DNA from: TMP-24 sp046348855
Lineage (GTDB): Bacteria; Pseudomonadota; Alphaproteobacteria; Rhodobacterales; Rhodobacteraceae
Reading direction: 5' to 3'
DNA length: 64,000 bases
NCBI GenBank assembly: GCA_046348855.1
Contig: JAXMDK010000017.1
Coordinates: forward strand, 1-64,000
The number at the start of each line of letters is the position of its first letter. Position 1 is the stretch's first letter. Under the pieces are notes generated by a model. The model worked only from the letters and a program-made list of their open reading frames with translations. It had not been told where the DNA came from and ran no database searches. Positions 42,539 through 50,776 of the stretch are shown here, piece by piece. The position numbers and the translations under genes are program-made.

Positions 42539-43033
42539 TCAAGCCGCCTTTCTGCGATGAGACGGCTTGGTGGGCGTATCGTCCCGCCGAACCTCCTCAG
42601 CCAACCCAAAGAATCGGGGGCCCGACCAACGGGCTCCCGTGATTTTTCGGGCGATGGCGGAAAGCGACACATACCGCTCCCCGCCCATCAGGAAGCCGCC
42701 GTCGATCGCTTCGACGGTCCAGGTGCGCCCCTGCCATTCCCGGATCAGTTTGGAGCCAGGGCGCAGCTTGGTGCCAACGGACGCCCGAGACGCACTGCCA
42801 GCGGCGATGCGGTCGAGATCCTCGAGGGTTCGAACCTTAGGGCCCCCGAGCGCCTGACACTGCAGTTCAAAGGCGAGCGCGCGGCGCAAGAACGGCAGCG
42901 AGAGGTTCTTCGGGGGCGGTGCCCCGATCACCTCGCGCCAACGGTCGAGCAGGGCGGCGCGATCTGCGGTTTCGAGAGAAGTGAGAGCTTCAGGCAGGCC
43001 TTTCAGTGTAACCGGTTGTTGGGTCGAGCTCAT
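42539..43033 (-). CDS. DUF2924 family protein
   Basis: A 164-residue protein with the DUF2924 pattern: LETADRAALLDRWREVIGAP, then PPKNLSLPFLRRALAFELQ and a C-terminal KLIREWQGRTWTVEAIDGGF, YLSxSAIARKITGxxWSGPRFFGL-type ending. It probably acts as an accessory DNA-binding protein to the linked serine recombinase. Its ATG overlaps the DUF3489 stop by 4 bp and it ends just before the recombinase start. Function is inferred from the constant gene pairing only. Confidence 0.88.
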   Translation of the reverse strand: MSSTQQPVTLKGLPEALTSLETADRAALLDRWREVIGAPPPKNLSLPFLRRALAFELQCQALGGPKVRTLEDLDRIAAGSASRASVGTKLRPGSKLIREWQGRTWTVEAIDGGFLMGGERYVSLSAIARKITGARWSGPRFFGLAEEVRRDDTPTKPSHRRKAA

Positions 43034-43356
43034 TGACTGGCCTCTGCGCTGTTGTTGGAGATCACATCGGCGCCAGCGCTGAGGGCGATCCGATAGATCA
43101 GCCCGGAGCCGCCATTCCCCGGCTTGGCCGTTTCGACCTTGTGGCCTGCCTTACGCAACCCGGTGATCGCTGCGCGGGTGGTATGCGGTTGCCAGCCGAG
43201 TGCCGTGCTGATCTCTGCAATCGTGCTGCCTTCCGGTTGGCGTAGCATGTCGATCAGCCAGGTCTTCTTACTCTCGGCGCGGGCCGGCGCTTCCGTTTCG
43301 ATCGTTCGGCTAGAAGCGTCGGTTGTGAAGGGCGTGGTCGTGGGTTTCTTCGCCAT
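43030..43356 (-). CDS. DUF3489 family protein (winged-helix-like)
   Basis: A 108-residue protein: a variable basic N-terminus, then a winged-helix-type domain (KKTWLIDMLRQPEGSTIAEI, STALGWQPHTTRAAI, TGLRKAGHKVETAKPG) typical of DUF3489. ATG 43356 has AGGAGG-like GGAGGCC upstream. It begins the recombinase cassette and is likely a DNA-binding regulator or accessory factor of it. Confidence 0.85.
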   Translation of the reverse strand: MAKKPTTTPFTTDASSRTIETEAPARAESKKTWLIDMLRQPEGSTIAEISTALGWQPHTTRAAITGLRKAGHKVETAKPGNGGSGLIYRIALSAGADVISNNSAEASQ

Positions 43357-43795
43357 AGTTGGCCTCCTGATTGGGGCCGGATCCATACCGGCCTTCCTAC
43401 CAGGCAGAGCCCGGAGTTCCGGGCGGGGGCGCCGAACAATCCCGCTGTGTCGGCATGACCTGACTACCGCTTGCGGGCCTGACGAAGTCCAGCGAGAAGT
43501 TGTAGGTGGGCAGGAGGGGCGGATTGCTGTCATTATCCGCAACTGTCAACTTGACGGACGGCCGAGCCAAAGGTTGACATTCGCAGTGTGATAGATGGCC
43601 GATTCTTTCTGCGTCACCGCATTACTCCATCGATCCCATAGCCTTTGTAAACGAGCTTGCGCCAAACATTGAATCTGGTGAGATCATAGACGATGTTTGA
43701 CACACTGACTGCCCTTTGCTCCTCATACGGCTGAATCAAGTGGCCCCCCCCTATCGAAACGATGAAGCCCTCAACGCCAACTGCTTCTGCGGAAC
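43357..43795. other. intergenic stretch between recombinase cassette and low-GC block
   Basis: About 440 bp. It holds a GCCCGGA/TCCGGGC hairpin (43409-43424) upstream of the cassette and the transition from ~65% to ~50% GC near 43570. A 62-codon minus-strand frame (43614-43802) has fairly natural codons (product includes VYDLTRFNVWRKLVYKGYGI) but no recognised domain and no clear ribosome-binding site, so I leave it as unproven. Confidence 0.4.
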
Positions 43796-45232
43796 ATGCC
43801 ACTTCGGCCTAAGCAAACAAAGCGTTCAAAGTGGAGGGAAAAATTGAAGCAGATCACAGCAAGACGATTTGATGCACTTTGCTACGTCAGAGCGCCATAC
43901 ATGCACATAATGGCCGCAGAGGTGCGGCACTATGAAACCGCGGATTTAACCAATCTTGGGCTCGTGGTATTTGACCGCACTGACCAAGATTTTGGCTACA
44001 TTATTTTGGGCAGAGACCAACGAAGAATATTCAGGGCGCTAGAAGTTGGCGGCGCATGGTTCAGAACTCCGGATGAGGCAGAGGCCGCACTTAAAGAAGC
44101 TATCCAACCTTATGAAGCGGATGGTATGTCTGTTTACCCGCAAGGCGACGAGATCAAACCAACTCTTGATATTTTTGAGCCAGTGGTTCCGGAACAACAG
44201 CAGCACCAGTATTTTAAAGCCCTCATAGCTTCCGACCATCGGGAAGCGGCACGAAATCTTATTCAGGAGATCGCCTATTCCTTCGTCGATGTCGATGGAA
44301 ATTACGTTCAGCAATTTCAATCTACTGGCTTTGATCAAAGGCTATGGGAACTCTTCCTGTACGTTCTTTTTCACAAGGCTGGTTTTGAAATCGATAATTC
44401 TCGCCAAGTGCCGGATTACGCCCTGTCGAAATTTGGGTTCAGTGTCTTTATCGAGGCCGTAACTGTTGGCCAAAACCCAGATTTCGATGTTCCGGCGAAT
44501 AGTGCGGCCGAGATCGCAGAGCTTTCGAAAGATTATATGCCGATCAAGTTTGGCAGCCCTCTTTTCAAGAAGCTCAGTCGGCAACCGAAATACTGGGACT
44601 TGCCCCACGTCGCTGGCCACCCGTTCGTGCTGGCGATCCACGACTACCACGGTCTCGCGACGGAGGACACGCCTGGATCGATGACTTGGTCAAGGGCAGG
44701 ACTGGTCAATTATCTTTACGGGGTCCGCGATGACGTTGTCGTCGATGGCGACAGAGTCTCTCCCAGAATGGTTGTAGGCCGAACCGGACTCGAACCGGCT
44801 ATCAGATTGGTCGCGGAACACACCTACGGATCGAAGACGATACCTAGCCGCTTCTTCGCCCAGCCTGGTGCCGAAAATGTCAGCGCTGTTCTGTTCTCGA
44901 ACGGAGCAACGATAACTACCTTTGGCCGCATGGGGAAGATCGCTGGCCTCGGAAATGCCAACGTGAAAATGCTGCGCATGGGGATGTGGATAGGTGAAGA
45001 TCAAGTTAGTTCGGAGCCCTTTGTCACGGATGCGGACTCCGAGGATTACGACGAAGGATGGGGCGATACGGTGACCATGTTCCACAATCCTTGGGCGAAG
45101 TTCCCTGTGCCTGACGAGCTGTTTCCAACTATTAGCCACGCGATCTTCGATCCAAACACATGTCGCGTACACTATAAGTTCACGCCCAAGCACGTCCTCA
45201 CCTCGGTCACCAACGTGATTGTACCGACGTAA
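43796..45232 (+). CDS. unknown protein with PD-(D/E)XK-like core, upstream of SPARDA
   Basis: A 478-residue soluble protein; I do not know its function. Residues ~195-225 read LWELFLYVLFHKAGFEIDNS, then VPDYALSKFGFSVFIEAVTV: a P-D-x(13)-E-A-V arrangement resembling a PD-(D/E)XK nuclease core with Lys replaced. Later blocks (LPHVAGHPFVLAIHDYHG, AVLFSNGATITTFGRMGKIA) look conserved-family-like. Codons and GC are much lower than in the core genome, signs of transfer. It lies 166 bp before the SPARDA operon in the same direction, so a link to that system is possible but unproven. A later Met start (MHIMAAEV) is also possible. Confidence 0.7.
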   Translation: MPLRPKQTKRSKWREKLKQITARRFDALCYVRAPYMHIMAAEVRHYETADLTNLGLVVFDRTDQDFGYIILGRDQRRIFRALEVGGAWFRTPDEAEAALKEAIQPYEADGMSVYPQGDEIKPTLDIFEPVVPEQQQHQYFKALIASDHREAARNLIQEIAYSFVDVDGNYVQQFQSTGFDQRLWELFLYVLFHKAGFEIDNSRQVPDYALSKFGFSVFIEAVTVGQNPDFDVPANSAAEIAELSKDYMPIKFGSPLFKKLSRQPKYWDLPHVAGHPFVLAIHDYHGLATEDTPGSMTWSRAGLVNYLYGVRDDVVVDGDRVSPRMVVGRTGLEPAIRLVAEHTYGSKTIPSRFFAQPGAENVSAVLFSNGATITTFGRMGKIAGLGNANVKMLRMGMWIGEDQVSSEPFVTDADSEDYDEGWGDTVTMFHNPWAKFPVPDELFPTISHAIFDPNTCRVHYKFTPKHVLTSVTNVIVPT

Positions 45233-45398
45233 ACGTGTGCAGGGAAAGCGCCGGAAACATCTGAAAGTTCACCACTGAGGGTAATCTCGATTGATTTCGG
45301 CGAGAGAAAAGCGGCACCGTATCCTGATGCCAAATTGTCCTCGATGGCAAGATGTGGTAGCTGTTTGACCTCTCCACCACTTCTACTGAAGGATGCGA

Positions 45399-46745
45399 AT
45401 GTCGAAGGTCGTTACAGGCAACCAGATTACAGGTGAGGCTGGTGAGGCAATCATCAAGGCCGAGTTCCTGAAGATTGGCCTGATCTACCAGTGCTTCGGA
45501 CGCCTGGAGTCCGGCACGGACGGCGTGGTCGAGCTACGTGATCCGAAGACTGGGGCCACTTCATCCCAGTTCGTCGCCGTTCAGGCGAAAACCACGGCCA
45601 AAGCGCGCTATGCGTCCGAGACGGACACTTCATTCGATTACCTGATCGACCCAAGAGACCTTGCGAACTGGAAACAAGCTAACCTTCCGGTGATAATCGC
45701 ACTTCATCGGCTGGAAGACAATTCAACCTTTTGGAAGAGCATATCGGATCATGTTCCGGGCGAAGAGCGCCGACTTCGGTTCGACAAGGTGGCAGATCGG
45801 CTCATGCAGTCTTCCGTGGACGCGATTGCCAATCTGATGATCGATCAGGCGTCTCCGGGGGTGTGGATACCGCCATTGAATTCCGGTGAGAAGGCGGTCC
45901 TCAACATGTTCCGAGTAGTTCTACCGGGTGAAATTTTCGTTGCAGTTCCGGCTTATCCCAACGGGCGTCAGGCCAGCGCCGTAATGGCTGAGAAAGATGA
46001 TGGGCGCTTTGACTGGTCGATCAGGGGTAATCGCTTTGTCTCCTTCCATGACCCACGTGGCGAAAGCACTGAGTTGTTGGTCGAGCCTGATACCGTCGAA
46101 GCTGTGAACACCGGCCTCGTCGCGAACACCGACGACCAGGATGACCAGAATGATATCGCTCACCTTCTACGGAGATGTCTCGAGCGACAGTTCGATAATC
46201 TCCTGATGTTTGGGCGTCATCAGGGTCGGTCTTTATTGATGTTTCGACCTGAGGACATCTGCAAGCCCCTCGACTACTCCTACCGTTCGGCGACAAACCC
46301 GGCCAAAGCCCGAGTGGTTGCCGTGAAGATGCGCAAGGATGAAGAAGATCGGGTGGCATATGTTCGGCACCACGCTTTTTACCCCAAGTTCGAACGCATT
46401 GGTCAGCATTGGTTCCTGGTGGTCGAGCCGACCTATTTCTTCACCTACGATGGTTTCCGGTGGCACCAAAGAGCCGAGGCGCTTCTGAGCGGAAAGAAGC
46501 GGTTGGAGAAGAACTCCGCAATCTGGGGCCAGGTGCTCATGTGGCAGCACCTACTGTGCAAGGCTGACGAACAGGAGAGCTACGATCTTTTTCATGAAGT
46601 AACACAGAGAATCCCCGAATCTCTGAGATTTGAAGCGGCACCCGTCATTGATTTGCCCGTCGCGACACCTGAGGTTGCCTGGTCGAGGCGCGGCGGTTCA
46701 GATGCATTGGTGGACGAAAGTGACCAGTGGGAGTTGCCGGTATGA
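45399..46745 (+). CDS. DREN-APAZ effector of a SPARDA system (DUF4365 nuclease)
   Basis: A 448-residue protein. The N-terminal ~150 residues are a DUF4365 PD-(D/E)XK-like nuclease: GEAGEAIIKAEF (E14), ESGTDGVVEL (D41) and FVAVQAKTTAK (Q62-x-K64). The remainder fits an APAZ domain (the Argonaute N/PAZ-analogue) ending in VAWSRRGGSDALVDESDQ. In SPARDA systems this subunit pairs with short pAgo and degrades DNA and RNA indiscriminately when guide-directed invader sensing activates it, killing or arresting the host cell. ATG 45399 was chosen over 45393 because GAAGG sits 6 nt before it. Its stop overlaps the pAgo start (ATGA). Confidence 0.88.
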   Translation: MSKVVTGNQITGEAGEAIIKAEFLKIGLIYQCFGRLESGTDGVVELRDPKTGATSSQFVAVQAKTTAKARYASETDTSFDYLIDPRDLANWKQANLPVIIALHRLEDNSTFWKSISDHVPGEERRLRFDKVADRLMQSSVDAIANLMIDQASPGVWIPPLNSGEKAVLNMFRVVLPGEIFVAVPAYPNGRQASAVMAEKDDGRFDWSIRGNRFVSFHDPRGESTELLVEPDTVEAVNTGLVANTDDQDDQNDIAHLLRRCLERQFDNLLMFGRHQGRSLLMFRPEDICKPLDYSYRSATNPAKARVVAVKMRKDEEDRVAYVRHHAFYPKFERIGQHWFLVVEPTYFFTYDGFRWHQRAEALLSGKKRLEKNSAIWGQVLMWQHLLCKADEQESYDLFHEVTQRIPESLRFEAAPVIDLPVATPEVAWSRRGGSDALVDESDQWELPV

Positions 46746-48184
46746 CGTTCAAAGCCACTGTATTCGATGAACCGGAACTGCAATTCGGCGGTGGGCAGAA
46801 GCATGTCGATCCACGAGAAGGGCTCCGACGTTTCGGACCGCTGCAACTCCACGCTGGTGAGGTCGTGACAGTTGGGGTTATTGGGTCATCGGAAACCGCC
46901 GAAGGTTTCACGAAGTTCTTAACGGAGTCGCAGCAGGGTGTGGAAGCCGCATCAAACGCGCTGCCAAACCTGAACCCTGATTTTCCAGGACTGGGAAACG
47001 CGAATCCGTTTGGCTGTCGTTTTGTGGTACCGAACACCGGACAACGTGCTCTTAGCAAGCGGCAGATCAAGAAGATCGTCCAAACCGGTTCCACTCAGGA
47101 CGCTATCAAGCTGCTTTTGGATGCGGTGGAGGCCGAGGCTCGGGTTCTCCAAGAAAGCAGTGCCAAGCCTGACGTTGTAGTGTTCTCTATGCCAATCGAT
47201 CTGATCGAGAAAGTCGTAATGGAAAGGTCGGAGCACGGGGAGCCCGATGATGATGGCGGTCCAGACCTTCTGAACTTCAGAGACATGATGAAGGCCAAGA
47301 TGATGGAGATGGGAGTGGCGACCCAGATTGTCTGGCCGGACGTATTCGATCCTGAAGCAAAGATTCCGCAAAAGATCAGGCGTCAAAACGACCGGAGAAT
47401 CCAGAGCCCTGCCACTCGAACCTGGAATCTGCTGAATGGCCTGTTCTACAAGGCAGGCAAGGTCCCATGGCGGCTATATGAACCCCGTGACTATACTACC
47501 AACTTTCTCGGGATCGGGTTCCACCGGAGCTTGGACGGTCAGCAGCTTTGGACCTCGACGGCCCAGATGTTCGATGAGACCGGGCACGGCCTGATCCTCC
47601 GTGGGGCAAGGGCGCAGACCGAAACCAGAGGGCGTCGCCCATATCTAACTAGGACTGACATGAAGGCGTTGGTGCTGGACGCCCTGCGGTCGTACAAGGA
47701 ACACCACAAAGCTCTTCCTGCCCGGCTTGTGGTGCTGAAGACATCATACTTCCGGGACGACGAGGCCGACGGCGTTGATGATGCCTTGGAAGAGCTTGAC
47801 GTCAGTATGTGCGACATGGTTTGGGTCCAGGAAAGTTCCCCCATCTCGCTGCTCAGGAATGGGAGTTATCCCGTCCTTCGAGGCACATTCGTTGAACTGG
47901 ATGGGAAAGGGCTGCTCTATACGAGAGGCAGCGTACCGTACTATTCGACATATCCAGGGATGCGGGTTCCGAACCCCTTGCTCCTATGTCCCCACAAGCA
48001 AACCGATCGGAGCATCACTCAGATCGCTGAGGAAATACTGGCACTTACAAAAGTGAACTGGAACTCGACTCAGTTCGACCAGAAGTTGCCTGCTCCTATA
48101 CGTGCATCGAGAGAGGTTGGGCGTGTTCTCAAGCACGTTGCGCAGGGTGGCATGGTTAGGTCGGACTTCAGGTACTACACTTGA
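46742..48184 (+). CDS. short prokaryotic Argonaute (MID-PIWI)
   Basis: A 480-residue short pAgo lacking N and PAZ domains. PIWI/MID landmarks: LLNGLFYKAGKVPWRLYEP, FLGIGFHRSLDG (the position of the first catalytic Asp is not acidic), DALRSYKEHHKALPARLVVL with KTSYF, and the C-terminal TKVNWNSTQFDQKLPAPIRA. The DEDX slicer tetrad is therefore incomplete, as in all short pAgos, which act as guide-loaded sensors. It is translationally coupled to the DREN-APAZ gene. Length (~480) is standard and no frame break is seen, so the two-gene SPARDA module looks complete. Codon GC is lower than in neighbours, suggesting transfer. Confidence 0.9.
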   Translation: MTFKATVFDEPELQFGGGQKHVDPREGLRRFGPLQLHAGEVVTVGVIGSSETAEGFTKFLTESQQGVEAASNALPNLNPDFPGLGNANPFGCRFVVPNTGQRALSKRQIKKIVQTGSTQDAIKLLLDAVEAEARVLQESSAKPDVVVFSMPIDLIEKVVMERSEHGEPDDDGGPDLLNFRDMMKAKMMEMGVATQIVWPDVFDPEAKIPQKIRRQNDRRIQSPATRTWNLLNGLFYKAGKVPWRLYEPRDYTTNFLGIGFHRSLDGQQLWTSTAQMFDETGHGLILRGARAQTETRGRRPYLTRTDMKALVLDALRSYKEHHKALPARLVVLKTSYFRDDEADGVDDALEELDVSMCDMVWVQESSPISLLRNGSYPVLRGTFVELDGKGLLYTRGSVPYYSTYPGMRVPNPLLLCPHKQTDRSITQIAEEILALTKVNWNSTQFDQKLPAPIRASREVGRVLKHVAQGGMVRSDFRYYT

Positions 48185-48359
48185 ATTGTCTTCGCTGTCG
48201 TTCCCGCTTCGTTCCCTGGCGCTGCTGACCTTCGCCCGGTGGGATTTCTGCGCCCCGGGTCGAATGGCTGCTTCGGCGGGTTACAGTGCAGCATCTGAGC
48301 TGGCGACAGACGGCGGCTCTGGGCCGAATTTGTCGCAAATCGACGCCCTTTGATTGGCG

Positions 48360-48554
48360 CTAGCCATCCAGATACCGTTCGACGCAGGAAAGAGACTGAT
48401 TGGCAGCCCTTGTTGTCGCCCTGATCTCGTGGAACAGCTTCCTGGCTTCCTTCCAGCTGAGCCCAGCCCGCTGCCCCTCGGCCGCCAGCGCTGCACAGTC
48501 CTCGAACTGTGCGGTCAGTCGAGCGAAGTGCTCCTGTATTTCGGTGTCCTGCAC
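48360..48554 (-). CDS. small hypothetical protein
   Basis: A 64-codon frame from GTG 48554 with GGAG about 9 nt upstream. The product is helical and charged (EIQEHFARLTAQFEDCAALA, LSWKEARKLFHEIRATTRAA). No family is recognised. It lies downstream of the helix-hairpin-helix gene in the same orientation (83-bp gap). Confidence 0.5.
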   Translation of the reverse strand: MQDTEIQEHFARLTAQFEDCAALAAEGQRAGLSWKEARKLFHEIRATTRAANQSLSCVERYLDG

Positions 48555-48637
48555 GTTCCGGCTCCAGTCCTGTGTCGAGCAAGGACCGCTTCCGGCGGAG
48601 CTAAAGTCCAGTCGTTTCTGCCGTCCGGCAGACGAAC

Positions 48638-49411
48638 CTAAGCCGTTCCAGCAATCGCGCGCTGGGCTCTCTGATACCGCCAGATCGCATGATCGAGGCT
48701 GAGCGGCGTCCAGCGATGCCCGCGTTCCGTCAGTTCACGGGCGGCAAGCCGAACCAACACCGCCGCCTGCCGGGGCTCAGGTTCCTTTTCGGTCCCCAAT
48801 GCACAGGCGACGAAGCGCTGGATCATCCGGTCGGGTTTGATGAGGTCATCATCGCCGGCCAGCATCCTGAAATAGTCGAAAGCGATCCCGCTACCCTGGC
48901 CCGGCAGGCCCAGAATGATCGCTTCGGCAAGCTCTACGCGATCCGGCGTGATGTCTGTGAAGGTGTCGATGTCACATCGCAGCAGGGCGCCGGCGAACAG
49001 CTTGACCGCCTCGGCTTTCAAGATGCCCGACGTCGTCGATGTGCGCTGGCGGTTTCCGAAGAGCACCTGGGCTGCGGCCTCGGCGGTCAACCCGTCATAG
49101 AGCGCCAGCAGATCCGAGAGGCTGTGGGTTCCGGCGCCACGATCTTCGCGCAACGTTGCAAACCGCGGCCAGCCAGTCTTTTCGCAGAACCGCGCCACGG
49201 TGGCTTGCGTGGACGTATATTTCACGCCGATCGAAAACACCGCATCGATCACGCAGAGCGGCAAGGAGGCGTATCGGTATTCTTGCGAGACGCCGACCGG
49301 CTCCAGCCCGATGTCTTCGATATGGTTGGCAAGCATGACGACGGGATCGCTAAATTCCCGAGGTTTCTTCGCCTCCATCTCGTTTGCCTCTGCCGCTTCC
49401 ACCATCGTCAT
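48638..49411 (-). CDS. helix-hairpin-helix (EndoIII-like HhH) protein
   Basis: A 257-residue protein. The C-terminal half has a DNA-glycosylase-type helix-hairpin-helix, IILGLPGQGSGIAFDYFRML, followed by AGDDDLIKPDRMIQRFV, which matches the G-D-D-x-x-x-K-P-D-R segment of HhH proteins of restriction/phage loci. The N-terminal half (ASLPLCVIDAVFSIGVKY, with STQATVARFCEKTGW) is helical and unlike catalytic EndoIII; no iron-sulphur cysteines are present, so glycosylase activity is unlikely. ATG 49411 is a weak choice; the frame is open to 49561. Divergent XRE regulator adjacent. Confidence 0.72.
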   Translation of the reverse strand: MTMVEAAEANEMEAKKPREFSDPVVMLANHIEDIGLEPVGVSQEYRYASLPLCVIDAVFSIGVKYTSTQATVARFCEKTGWPRFATLREDRGAGTHSLSDLLALYDGLTAEAAAQVLFGNRQRTSTTSGILKAEAVKLFAGALLRCDIDTFTDITPDRVELAEAIILGLPGQGSGIAFDYFRMLAGDDDLIKPDRMIQRFVACALGTEKEPEPRQAAVLVRLAARELTERGHRWTPLSLDHAIWRYQRAQRAIAGTA

Positions 49412-49529
49412 AATCCCAAATTGTCGTCGATCAGTGACATGACCAACGCTTGCGCCGCGGCTGAGGTCAAGCATGAATGTCACTGTTCGTCTGTAGACGG
49501 ATCGGCGACACGGACCGCCTTTGGGCGGA

Positions 49530-49754
49530 ATGGAGATCCGCGAACGCCTGAGCCTCAACATGCGCCGTCTGCGCCAGTCGAAAGGCTGGTCGCAGGAGGA
49601 GTTTGCGCATCAGGCTGGGCTGCACCGGACCTATGTCAGCGATCTGGAACGCGGGGCTCGCAATCCGACGATCACCGTGGTCGACAAGCTGGCGGTGGCG
49701 CTGGGCGTGCCGGTCGGCGCCTTGCTCGACGAACAGCACTCCGCCGCGAGTTAG
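49530..49754 (+). CDS. XRE-family helix-turn-helix regulator
   Basis: A 74-residue single-domain regulator with a classic HTH_3: LNMRRLRQSKGWSQEEFAHQ, then AGLHRTYVSDLERGARNPTI. It is phage-repressor or restriction-controller (C-protein)-like in size. It diverges from the HhH gene, which it may control. A TTG start at 49521 is also possible. Confidence 0.85.
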   Translation: MEIRERLSLNMRRLRQSKGWSQEEFAHQAGLHRTYVSDLERGARNPTITVVDKLAVALGVPVGALLDEQHSAAS

Positions 49755-50124
49755 AGATTCGTCTGGCCAGTCGTTGGCGCGAAGACCATGTTTTTAGGCT
49801 TTCAAACCCCCGAAAACCGCCCCGGAATGCAGATTCTATATAAGCCATTTATACATCGGGGCAGAAAACCCTTGCGGTCTTGGGCAAGCGCACCAATGTA
49901 GGATCCGAGCCGCAGACAGCTGCCGGCTCACAAGTAACGGATCGTGGATAGCATCGGACTATCACACGGGTCGGGCCGAAATCCCGGCAACTCCGCAGCA
50001 ATCCAGAGGGTTGCCTGCGTATCAACGGAACCAACGGTGTTTAGCGGCGCCAGATCGCCGCGAATGAGATTGGAAGTCCCCGGAACGGTCTGGGGGCAAG
50101 TTGGTATGCAGAGGAGAACATCTG
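49755..50124. other. intergenic stretch, no gene seen
   Basis: About 370 bp between the XRE gene and the ParB-like gene. It begins with moderately AT-rich DNA (a TCTATATAAGCC segment near 49835) and returns to high GC. I see no convincing gene, hairpin terminator or RNA. GAGGAG (50111-50116) just before 50125 is the ribosome-binding site of the next gene. Confidence 0.5.
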
Positions 50125-50595
50125 ATGACCAACATCACCACGGGAACCGAAGTTCCCACCCTGAGGGCCGTGACCCTCGACAAGATCATCTGGTGCGATC
50201 CGGGTGAGCTGGACTACCACGCGCCGAGCGCGCGTCAGCACAGCGAAGACCACATCGAATGCTTCGCGCGTACGATCCGCGAGGTCGGCGCTGCCCTGCC
50301 TGTCATCACGAACGGCATCGGCAACATCATCGCGGGCCAGGGGCGCGTCGAAGCCGCACTGCGTCTGGGCATCGAGACGATCCCGACGCTGCCGCTCGCC
50401 TGGCTCACCGAGAAAGAGCGCAAGCACTACGTCAAGACGCTGACCGAATTCGGCGACCTCGCGGGCTGGAGCCGTGACATGCTGCAAATTGACTTGCAGC
50501 ACGTGAAAAAGATCCGCCTCGCGACCATGGCCAAGATCAATGGCCGCTTCTTCCATGCCAACGGCAAGGAGCAGCCGATCCGCGCACGGCAGTAG
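50125..50595 (+). CDS. ParB-N-domain protein
   Basis: A 156-residue protein with a ParB/Srx N-terminal fold: EDHIECFARTIREVGAALPV, then ITNGIGNIIAGQGRVEAALR and LGIETIPTLPLAWLTEKER. The C-terminal ~50 residues are unlike partition ParB (no HTH). In prophages and GTA-like islands such proteins neighbour ParB-methyltransferases and DUF5681 genes, as here. GAGGAGAA precedes ATG 50125. It is intact, unlike the next gene. Confidence 0.82.
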   Translation: MTNITTGTEVPTLRAVTLDKIIWCDPGELDYHAPSARQHSEDHIECFARTIREVGAALPVITNGIGNIIAGQGRVEAALRLGIETIPTLPLAWLTEKERKHYVKTLTEFGDLAGWSRDMLQIDLQHVKKIRLATMAKINGRFFHANGKEQPIRARQ

Positions 50596-50707
50596 CGGAT
50601 CGACCAAACGACGCGAAGTGATCGGTGGGGGGCCTGCCGATCTCGTGCCGGGAGACCGGCCCTTCGCAAGGACCTGACGGTCCGGCCTCTCCCTGAAACA
50701 GCGCTGA

Positions 50708-50751
50708 CCGGCTCGCCCTTATGGGCGCTGGTCCCTGTCACGGCGAGCCGG
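50708..50751. repeat. 10-bp inverted repeat before the ParB-methylase gene
   Basis: CCGGCTCGCC (50708-50717) and GGCGAGCCGG (50742-50751) are perfect inverted copies with a 24-nt loop, ending 25 bp before the next start codon. It may be an operator or leader hairpin. Confidence 0.45.
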
Positions 50752-50776
50752 TAGCGCGAACCCGAAAGGCCCCAGA

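Noticed and set aside
43614..43802. 62-codon minus-strand frame before the nuclease-like gene.
   Set aside because: Codon use is plausible but there is no homologue I recognise and no ribosome-binding site; mentioned only in the intergenic entry.
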